Positions 57,831 through 64,000 of a stretch of DNA of 64,000 nucleotides are shown one piece after another. The position numbers and the translations under genes are program-made. The notes under the pieces were generated by a model that ran no database searches, was not told where the DNA came from, and worked only from the letters and a program-made list of their open reading frames with translations. Each line of letters starts with the position of its first letter. The stretch's first letter is position 1. Origin of the DNA: Acinetobacter sp. Ac_5812 (GTDB lineage: Bacteria > Pseudomonadota > Gammaproteobacteria > Pseudomonadales > Moraxellaceae); NCBI RefSeq assembly GCF_013072695.1, contig NZ_LXUK01000022.1:62729-126728 (forward strand), given 5' to 3'.

Positions 57831-60269
57831 ATGAACAATTTTAAATACCATTCGATCGCCATTTGTCTAGGTTTATTAGGCGCGTCTTCACTCTTTTCTG
57901 CTGCACATGCACAATTGATGTTTAGCCAATATGTCGATGGCAGCAGCAATAAAAAGGGACTGGAAATCTATAACCCCGATGCCACAACAGTGAATTTAGC
58001 TGATTATGAAATCCAGCAGTTTAATAATGGTGGCACAGTTAAAACAGTTGCCTTCCCATTACAGGGAACTTTAGCCAGTAAACAAAAATTTCTGATAGGT
58101 CGTTCTGAATTACAGGCGCAATTGGGCGATAAGGTTAATCAAGTTGCTGGGTTATCTTTTAATGGTGACGATGCCATTGTCTTGCTGTATCGCGGTACGC
58201 CTGTAGATCGTTTTGGTCGTATTGGTGAGCGCCCAACGTCAGGTTGGGGTGCGACGGTGTTGAGTACTGCGAATAGCTTTAAACGCATTCAAACAGATAA
58301 TCCTGTAGTGAGTGTTGACCCGACCAGTCCATTTGACCTCGACCAATCTTGGCAGGCATGGACTGATCGAAATGATTTTTCGAATTTAACTGGCTCAACC
58401 ACAACACCGCCTGTAGACGCAGTCAGCTGTAGCAGCAGTGATACACCAATTGCGAGCTTAGCCGAGTCGACTCAGAATCAAAACTATACCATTCGTGGTG
58501 TGATCACAGCGGATTATCGTTATAGCAATGGTTTCTCGGGTTTCTATGTACAAACGCCTGATAGCAAATCAACGCCAAATGTCAGTAACGCCGTCTTTGT
58601 TTATATTCCTGCGAGCAGTGTAGTCAAAGGCGGACAGGTTGGTGATGAAGTTATCCTGCGTGGTCGTTTAACCAGTTATCAAAACCAACTTCAATTGGAT
58701 CAGTTACAGCAGGATATTAAGACCTGTAACCAGAACATGGCATCGCTGATTCAACCACTGGACTTAAATTTACCCTTTAGCAGTTTGACTGATACAGCGG
58801 GGAACTCACCGAAACGTTACCAAGGGATGTTGGTGAAATTGCCGCAAACCTTAACGGTGAGTGAAAACTATAATTTTGGTCGTTATGGTGAACTTTCTCT
58901 AAGCTTGGGTCGCTTATTCATTCCAACCAATCTTTATCCTGCACTTTCAAATGAAGCCAAGGCTTTAGCGCAACAAAATTTACTTTCTAAGATTATCTTT
59001 GATGATGGTTATAACAATCAAAACCGCGCACCGTGGTTGCCACAAAACTTTAGTGCTTTAAATACATTACGTTCGGGCTACCAATTAAAAAATGCACAAG
59101 GTATTTTGGAGTACCGCTTTAATGCTTGGCGTGTACAGCCGATTGCGGGTGCTAACTTACCAGAAGTCGTGACCACCACTAATCCGCGCCCAAGCATTAC
59201 GGCTAAACAAAGCAAGCATATTCGTGCTGCGGCATTTAACGTATTGAACTATGACAATGGCAAAAATGGCTTCCCAACCGAACGTGGTGCCAACAGTCAG
59301 GCTGAGTTTGATAAGCAACATGCCAAAATCGTCAACGCATTAAAATCGATTGATGCAGATGTTTATGGTCTGATGGAGATTGCCAATAATGGTTATGGCA
59401 GTGACAGTGCGGTTGCCAATCTCACCAAAGCTTTAGGACCAGACTGGAAATATGTAATTCCAGAAGGCTTGAACCAGTTGGGGACAGATGTGATTGCAGT
59501 TGCAATTATCTATAACAGCAAACGTGTACAGCCAGTGAATAAACCTGCGGTATTGGACTTAGGTGATAAGAGCCGTTCGACCATTGCACAATCCTTCAAG
59601 CCTGTACAGGGTGGACAAATTTTTACTGTGATTCCAAACCACCTTAAATCGAAGAGCTGTCGTGGTGTCGATGAAAGTTCTCTCGATGCGGATCAGCGTG
59701 ATGGACAGGGCTGTTGGAATCCAACTCGAGTGAAAGCGGTTGAGCAACTCACCCAATGGATTGCCAAGAATCCAACCCAAGTGAAGAATCCGAATATCTT
59801 GCTCTTAGGTGATATGAATAGTTATGCCAAAGAAGATCCGATCCTGACCTTTGAGAAAGCCAACTACAAAGTTTTGCTGAATGACAGCAAAGTGGGTGAG
59901 GGCAATAAGGCGTATAGTTATGTGTTTGGTGTTGCGAGTGACGCTGATGGTTATGGCGGTGCTGGTAATCTTGATCATGCCATTGCCGATGCCAATCTGT
60001 ATAAACGTGTAATCAAGACCTTTGCATGGCATATCAATGCCGATGAGCCAACGGTGCTTGACTATAACGAGGAATATAAAACCGATGAGCAAAAGGCCTT
60101 GTTCTTCTCGGCAGATGCTTATCGTTCTTCAGACCATGATCCTGTGATTGTAGATTTGGATATGAAAAGCTCGGACTCGCAACTTGAACCAAACAATCCG
60201 AAGAATATTATTGTTGAATTTTTAAACTCATTATTTGAATGGTTAGGCAAGCTTTTTGGTCGAGCATAA
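57831..60269 (+). CDS. ExeM/NucH-family extracellular endonuclease, 812 aa
   Basis: The product has a signal peptide (MNNFKYHSIAICLGLLGASS then LFSAAHA). Next come a lamin-tail domain (about 28-150, SQYVDGSSNKKGLEIYNPDA), an OB-fold-like region (about 205-300), and an endonuclease/exonuclease/phosphatase domain (about 455-785). That domain has FNVLNYDNGKNGFPTERG, ADVYGLMEIANNGYG, PNHLKSKSC, LLLGDMNSYAKEDP and SSDHDPVIVDL; the catalytic Asn, Glu, Asp and His are all present. It should degrade extracellular DNA outside the cell, giving nucleotides, or help in biofilm dispersal. The last 16 residues (EFLNSLFEWLGKLFGR) form a possible amphipathic helix. No GlyGly-CTERM anchor is seen. Confidence 0.92.
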   Translation: MNNFKYHSIAICLGLLGASSLFSAAHAQLMFSQYVDGSSNKKGLEIYNPDATTVNLADYEIQQFNNGGTVKTVAFPLQGTLASKQKFLIGRSELQAQLGDKVNQVAGLSFNGDDAIVLLYRGTPVDRFGRIGERPTSGWGATVLSTANSFKRIQTDNPVVSVDPTSPFDLDQSWQAWTDRNDFSNLTGSTTTPPVDAVSCSSSDTPIASLAESTQNQNYTIRGVITADYRYSNGFSGFYVQTPDSKSTPNVSNAVFVYIPASSVVKGGQVGDEVILRGRLTSYQNQLQLDQLQQDIKTCNQNMASLIQPLDLNLPFSSLTDTAGNSPKRYQGMLVKLPQTLTVSENYNFGRYGELSLSLGRLFIPTNLYPALSNEAKALAQQNLLSKIIFDDGYNNQNRAPWLPQNFSALNTLRSGYQLKNAQGILEYRFNAWRVQPIAGANLPEVVTTTNPRPSITAKQSKHIRAAAFNVLNYDNGKNGFPTERGANSQAEFDKQHAKIVNALKSIDADVYGLMEIANNGYGSDSAVANLTKALGPDWKYVIPEGLNQLGTDVIAVAIIYNSKRVQPVNKPAVLDLGDKSRSTIAQSFKPVQGGQIFTVIPNHLKSKSCRGVDESSLDADQRDGQGCWNPTRVKAVEQLTQWIAKNPTQVKNPNILLLGDMNSYAKEDPILTFEKANYKVLLNDSKVGEGNKAYSYVFGVASDADGYGGAGNLDHAIADANLYKRVIKTFAWHINADEPTVLDYNEEYKTDEQKALFFSADAYRSSDHDPVIVDLDMKSSDSQLEPNNPKNIIVEFLNSLFEWLGKLFGRA

Positions 60270-60275
60270 CCCGAT

Positions 60276-60328
60276 TTCCGTGACATTGTTTAGTTTGTTT
60301 TTTCATAAATTAATCAATCGTCACGGAA
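60276..60328. repeat. Inverted repeat after the secreted nuclease gene
   Basis: TTCCGTGAC (60276-60284) and GTCACGGAA (60320-60328) are perfect reverse complements separated by 35 bases containing a T6 run, with a further ATTG/CAAT pairing. It may be a large-loop mRNA structure at the 3' end. Confidence 0.45.
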
Positions 60329-60475
60329 TATAACTTGCAAGGCAGAAAAAAATTCATTAATAGTAGTGGTGTAGATGTTCTTAGCATGAAAGCGATTATA
60401 AATTTTAGTTATTTCTGTTCTCGAGTTTCGTAGGAACGTCCTAGAGCATAAGTTGTTAGATAACAAGGATCAATT

Positions 60476-61087
60476 ATGAAGTTGTATTATTCCCCTGGTG
60501 CTTGCTCATTGGCTGCCCATATTATTTTAAATGAAATAAACGTTGATTTTGATTTAGAACGAGTTGATCTAAAAACACATAAAACTTCAAAAGGTGCAGA
60601 TTATTACGAGATTAATCCAAAGGGCTATGTCCCTGCATTGGAAATTAATCCAGGTTTAATTTTAACTGAGAATGTAGCGATTTTACCGTTTTTGGCGCAG
60701 CATGACCCAAAACAGGATTTAATCCCACCATCGGGGATGGGGCGTGCTAAAGTCCTTGAATGGTTAGGCTATTTGAACTCAGAACTGCATGACGCTTATT
60801 CAGTGTTCTTTGGTGGTAAGCTCACTGATGATGAGAAAGCCAAAGCTTATGCAGAAGTTGATCGTTTACTTAAATATATCGACAACTATTTAGCTGAATC
60901 AGATTGTGATTATTTAGTTGATGACAACTTTGGTCCTGCGGATGCGTATTTATTTGTTCTCACCAATTGGTCCAACCATATCGAACATGATTTAACCCCT
61001 TATATCAACATTATCGCATTGCGTAACAAAGTGGCTGAACGTCAGTCGGTACAAATTGCGATGCGTGATGAAGGTTTGTTAAGTTAA
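60476..61087 (+). CDS. Glutathione S-transferase, beta-class (GstA-like), 203 aa
   Basis: The thioredoxin-like N-terminal domain reads MKLYYSPGACSLAAHIILNE, where C10 is the cysteine typical of bacterial beta-class enzymes. NPKGYVPALEI (with the cis-Pro) and LTENVAILPFLA carry the glutathione-binding Glu-Asn. The helical C-terminal domain (about 85-200) contains DDNFGPADAYLFVLTNWS, the hydrophobic staple motif. The enzyme conjugates or reduces small electrophiles with glutathione in the cytoplasm. The 200-base upstream gap is not otherwise coding. It is convergent with the Ala-rich lipoprotein gene, sharing a bidirectional terminator. Confidence 0.92.
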   Translation: MKLYYSPGACSLAAHIILNEINVDFDLERVDLKTHKTSKGADYYEINPKGYVPALEINPGLILTENVAILPFLAQHDPKQDLIPPSGMGRAKVLEWLGYLNSELHDAYSVFFGGKLTDDEKAKAYAEVDRLLKYIDNYLAESDCDYLVDDNFGPADAYLFVLTNWSNHIEHDLTPYINIIALRNKVAERQSVQIAMRDEGLLS

Positions 61088-61098
61088 TTCAGATCAAT

Positions 61099-61128
61099 AA
61101 AAAAGCCTCTGTTGATAGAGGCTTTTTT
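61099..61128. terminator. Bidirectional intrinsic terminator
   Basis: AAAAAAGCCTCT (61099-61110) and AGAGGCTTTTTT (61117-61128) are perfect reverse complements with a GTTGAT loop. It serves the glutathione transferase gene (plus) and the lipoprotein gene (minus). Confidence 0.92.
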
Positions 61129-61140
61129 ATTTCAACTCAA

Positions 61141-61485
61141 TTATTGTTGAGCTTTTTCTTTCACATCAGCAGCGGTTGATTCTACAGCGCCTGCAACTTT
61201 AGCTGTTGCATCACGTGCCGCAGCCTCAGTTTTAGCAGCAGCTTCAGCCGTTGCAGTTGCAGTGTGATCAGCAGCAGCATCAATTTGATCACCAGCAGTA
61301 TCTACAGCAGTTGCAACATTGCTCGCAGCCGCATCAGCTGCATTTTGAACGTCAGCACCAGCTTGATCAGCAGCATGTTCTAAATGCTCACCCGTGGTTG
61401 CACCAGTTTCAGGTGCTTTATCTTTATTACAGCCTACAAGCGCAACAGTAGCAGCAAGACCTAATGCAACAAGTAATTTATTCAT
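61141..61485 (-). CDS. Small Ala/Asp/Thr-rich lipoprotein, 114 aa
   Basis: The signal peptide MNKLLVALGLAATVALVGC ends in a lipobox cysteine. The mature part of about 95 residues is made of low-complexity helical repeats rich in Ala, Asp, Thr and Glu (for example AADQAGADVQNAADAAASNV and ATATAEAAAKTEAAARDATA). It resembles LEA-like or apolipoprotein-like coiled segments, and similar small lipoproteins are common in Acinetobacter. It probably lies on the inner face of the outer membrane; the function is unknown. GGAAATAG precedes the ATG. Confidence 0.8.
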   Translation of the reverse strand: MNKLLVALGLAATVALVGCNKDKAPETGATTGEHLEHAADQAGADVQNAADAAASNVATAVDTAGDQIDAAADHTATATAEAAAKTEAAARDATAKVAGAVESTAADVKEKAQQ

Positions 61486-61642
61486 TGTCTATTTCCTTTT
61501 CTTTGTGGCATCCAATTGGATATGGATACCGAAAATATAAACATAAACTTGATGAATAATAAAGTTGAAAATTTGTTGATAACTTGTAAAAACACGCACT
61601 TACATCGGAAAATGTAAGTGCGTGCACATGTTCTGAGTAGAC

Positions 61643-63208
61643 TTATACGCCAGAACGAATCATATAATCAAAGGCAGACAGCGATGCTTTCGCGCCTTCA
61701 CCTGTGGCAATGATGATTTGCTTGTATGGCACTGTGGTACAGTCACCTGCGGCAAATACACCTTTGACATTGGTTTCATTACGATCATTAATCACAATCT
61801 CGCCACGGTTACTCAATTCAACCGCACTGTTCTTCAAGAAATCCGTGTTTGGTAATAAACCAATTTGTACGAAGATCCCTGCAAGCTCGACTGTGTGTTC
61901 AACCTCAGTGGCACGATCTTTATATTTCAATGCCGTTACTTGTGAACCATCGCCCACCACTTCAGTACTGAGTGCATTTAAGATCACAGTAGTATTTGGC
62001 AAACTATTTAACTTGTCTTGCAATACTTGGTCAGCACGAAGCTTGGTATCAAACTCAACCAAAGTCACATGCTCAACAATGCCTGCAAGGTCAATCGCTG
62101 CTTCGACACCCGAGTTACCACCACCAATCACGGCAACACGTTTGCCTTTGAATAATGGACCATCACAGTGTGGACAGTACGCAACACCACGGGTACGATA
62201 TTCTGCTTCACCTGGTACATTCATTTCTCTCCAACGTGCACCTGTTGAAAGAATGATGGTTTTCGATTCAAGCTTGGCTCCATTTTCCAGTTCTACTTCA
62301 ACCAGACCATTGGCCGTTTGATCTGCACCCGTGATCTTGCTGACACGTTGCAAGTTCATGATATCCACGCCGTACTCACGAACATGTGCTTCCATGTCTT
62401 GAGCGAACTGAGGACCTACGGTTTTTTGAACGGTGGTGAAGTTTTCAATGTCCATGGTATCCATCACCTGACCACCAAAGCGCTCAGCTACGATACCGGT
62501 TTTAATCCCTTTACGTGCTGCGTAGATCGCCGCTGTACCACCTGCAGGACCACCACCAATCACCAACACATCAAATGCGTCTTTGGCATTGATTGCTGCT
62601 GCATCTTTCTCAGCTGAATTGCTATCCAACTTGGCAACGATTTCTTCCAAAGTCATACGACCTTGACCAATATGCTGATTGTCTTGGAACACCATCGGTA
62701 CAGCCAAGATTTTGCGTTCTTCAACTTCGTCTTGGAAGAAAGCACCATCAATCATGGTTGCTGTGGTATTTGGATTGTTGATCGCAATTAAGTTTAAAGC
62801 TTGAACCACATCTGGACAGTTATGGCAACTGAGCGAGACAAACACATCAAAGTTCGCGCTTAAGTTTAGGCCTTTGATCTGAGTGAGTACTTCATCAGAC
62901 ACTTTAGGCGCATAACCAGACACTTGTAATAATGCCAAGATCAAAGAAGTAAACTCATGTCCCATCGGTAAGCCAGCAAAGAACACACGTGGTTGTTCAC
63001 CTGCTTTGGCCACACCAAAACTAGGACGGCGAGCGTTTGAACCGTCGAAACGCGCCGTAACTTGATCAGAAAGTTCAGCAATTTCAGTCACGAGTTCTTT
63101 GATTTTTGCAGCTTTGTCTGATTCATCTAAAGCAGCAACCAACTCGATTGGACTTTCTAAACGTTCTAAGTAAGCTTTTAATTGAGTTTTAATATTTTGA
63201 TCTAACAT
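61643..63208 (-). CDS. ahpF: Alkyl hydroperoxide reductase subunit F
   Basis: AhpF is the flavoprotein that passes electrons from NADH to the peroxiredoxin AhpC. At 521 residues it has an N-terminal double thioredoxin-fold domain with the relay pair in [15 protein letters not shown] and NADH Rossmann motifs follow ([18 protein letters not shown] and [16 protein letters not shown]), with the redox-active pair in [12 protein letters not shown]. The C-terminal [20 protein letters not shown] binds FAD. GGAGAAATAC precedes ATG 63208, which is preferred over the 63220 start. ahpC is not adjacent, so the partner is encoded elsewhere. A short palindrome lies upstream. Confidence 0.95.
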   Translation of the reverse strand: MLDQNIKTQLKAYLERLESPIELVAALDESDKAAKIKELVTEIAELSDQVTARFDGSNARRPSFGVAKAGEQPRVFFAGLPMGHEFTSLILALLQVSGYAPKVSDEVLTQIKGLNLSANFDVFVSLSCHNCPDVVQALNLIAINNPNTTATMIDGAFFQDEVEERKILAVPMVFQDNQHIGQGRMTLEEIVAKLDSNSAEKDAAAINAKDAFDVLVIGGGPAGGTAAIYAARKGIKTGIVAERFGGQVMDTMDIENFTTVQKTVGPQFAQDMEAHVREYGVDIMNLQRVSKITGADQTANGLVEVELENGAKLESKTIILSTGARWREMNVPGEAEYRTRGVAYCPHCDGPLFKGKRVAVIGGGNSGVEAAIDLAGIVEHVTLVEFDTKLRADQVLQDKLNSLPNTTVILNALSTEVVGDGSQVTALKYKDRATEVEHTVELAGIFVQIGLLPNTDFLKNSAVELSNRGEIVINDRNETNVKGVFAAGDCTTVPYKQIIIATGEGAKASLSAFDYMIRSGV

Positions 63209-63263
63209 GTATTTCTCCAAATGCTAAGACTTTTAAATCAGCTAAATTCATTCAATGAGGCTA

Positions 63264-63281
63264 TAGTACGCAAAAGTACTA
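63264..63281. promoter_or_regulatory. Palindrome TAGTAC-N6-GTACTA upstream of ahpF
   Basis: TAGTAC (63264-63269) and GTACTA (63276-63281) are perfect reverse complements around GCAAAA, 55-75 bases upstream of the ahpF start codon. ATAG-type OxyR half-sites overlap it (CTATAG on the left, AAATAG on the right). It is a candidate peroxide-response operator; this is inference. Confidence 0.4.
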
Positions 63282-63439
63282 AATAGGTAAAACAGTATGT
63301 TTTTATGGGTTTGATCGGTTTTTTGAATTTTTGCTGGTTTTGTCACTTTTTTGAACATATCTTTCAGTAAAAATTTGAGTACAATCAAAGTTGTTATATA
63401 ACTGCAATCATTTCGTGGCATAAATAAAGGGTAAGCAAC

Positions 63440-63658
63440 ATGGCGTTACAACGTGGTATCTATCAGCACTATAAAGGTCAGCTATATCAAGTGTTTAACG
63501 TGGCTCGTCATAGTGAAACAGAAGAACAGTTGGTCGTCTATCAATGCTTATATGGTGATTACTCAATGTGGGTACGTCCATTGGCAATGTTTAGCGAAAC
63601 GGTTCAGCTTGATGATGGGCAAGTCTTACCGCGTTTTAAATTAATACAACCAACTTAA
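63440..63658 (+). CDS. DUF1653 domain protein, 72 aa
   Basis: The whole protein is one DUF1653 domain: GIYQHYKGQLYQVFNVARHS, the middle ETEEQLVVYQCLYGDYSMWV, then RPLAMFSETV and PRFKLI. The family is widespread and of unknown function. AAAGGGTAAG precedes ATG 63440. It is 41 bases before an O-methyltransferase gene in the same direction and probably co-transcribed with it. Confidence 0.9.
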   Translation: MALQRGIYQHYKGQLYQVFNVARHSETEEQLVVYQCLYGDYSMWVRPLAMFSETVQLDDGQVLPRFKLIQPT

Positions 63659-63699
63659 ATTCATTCAGCTTTAAAACAGCCTGTTTGAGGGGATCAGAT

Positions 63700-64000
63700 A
63701 TGACTAGCACGGTATTTTTACAACGTATTTCTGATTTATATGATGAGTTTAAACAACACGATGCCCGACAGTCTGATCGTTTAAGACGCTACCGAAATAT
63801 TGAAGCGGAGTCAGCTAAGCTACTAGCGATGTTGGTTCGTACTCAACGATCAAAACGGATTCTAGAAATTGGCACCTCTACAGGCTATTCGACGCTTTGG
63901 CTAGCGGAAGCTGCGAAAGTCGTGGGGGGTAAGGTAAACACTCTAGAAATCAATGCATTTCGCAGTGCCCAAGCAAAAAAATATGCGGAAGAATTTGGCT
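63700..64000 (+). CDS. O-methyltransferase-like SAM-dependent enzyme, N-terminal 100 residues (runs off the window)
   Basis: The frame opens at ATG 63700 after GAGGGGATC, a strong ribosome binding site, and stays open to the window end. It reads MTSTVFLQRISDLYDEFKQH, and then RILEIGTSTGYSTLWLAEA, the SAM-binding glycine loop of PF01596-type O-methyltransferases, followed by VNTLEINAFRSAQAKKYAEE with the acidic ligand. The substrate is unknown and the rest of the gene lies outside the window. Confidence 0.85.
   Translation, partial: MTSTVFLQRISDLYDEFKQHDARQSDRLRRYRNIEAESAKLLAMLVRTQRSKRILEIGTSTGYSTLWLAEAAKVVGGKVNTLEINAFRSAQAKKYAEEFG

Noticed and set aside
1..64000. Search for tRNA, rRNA, insertion-sequence ends, integrase or prophage genes
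   Set aside because: No tRNA-like cloverleaf, rRNA stretch, transposase motif or integrase was recognised on either strand.

Overview
The window is AT-rich chromosomal DNA from a gammaproteobacterium of the genus Acinetobacter. The clearest markers are a complete adeRS-adeABC efflux locus with its intergenic AdeR direct repeat, two AdeT1/AdeT2-type proteins, a Vfr/CRP regulator with an acidic tail, and a pyrB gene followed by a non-catalytic dihydroorotase homologue. The species cannot be fixed from the sequence. I saw no rRNA, tRNA, CRISPR array, transposase or prophage.

Layout. 1-1.8 kb: start of a cytochrome bd-type oxidase subunit I gene (minus), then an unknown cytoplasmic protein and a 57-residue membrane protein (plus). 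1.9-6.1 kb: an AraC regulator divergent from an AdeT-like / ferritin-like hydrolase / AdeT-like trio. 6.3-11 kb: a YdeP-type molybdopterin oxidoreductase with its sulfurtransferase FdhD, a DyP peroxidase and a thioesterase. 11-18.8 kb: adeC, adeB and adeA (minus), divergent from adeR-adeS (plus). 19-26.6 kb: a TauD-type dioxygenase, then a TetR regulator divergent from two PF10118 hydrolases, an SDR, a Baeyer-Villiger-type monooxygenase and a methyltransferase. This last set looks like an oxidative catabolic unit with repeated candidate operators.

26.6-43 kb is mostly housekeeping: an M48 lipoprotein protease, vfr/crp, an OsmC protein, an M23 peptidase, clpB, rlmKL, pyrB-pyrC', a duplicated pair of membrane/OmpA proteins, an LprI-like lipoprotein and a DUF2520 protein.

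43-53.5 kb is the most striking accessory region. It is an orphan type VI secretion cargo island: VgrG, a DUF4123 adaptor, a VasX-like pore-forming effector, and three tandem 411-residue four-helix membrane proteins that are the likely immunity proteins. The three copies lie on about 1.4-kb tandem units and are mosaics of one another, which implies recombination or gene conversion. A decayed gene end follows.

53.5-64 kb: an HD-domain hydrolase and adenosine deaminase (minus) beside a YeiL-like Crp/Fnr regulator (plus), which suggests a small nucleoside-use locus. Then come trmB, an ExeM/NucH secreted nuclease, a glutathione transferase, an Ala-rich lipoprotein, ahpF, a DUF1653 protein and the start of an O-methyltransferase.

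Start codons were reassigned downstream of the longest possible start where a Shine-Dalgarno sequence, signal peptide or homologue supported it. Family names come from recognised motifs and remembered family sequences, not from database searches.
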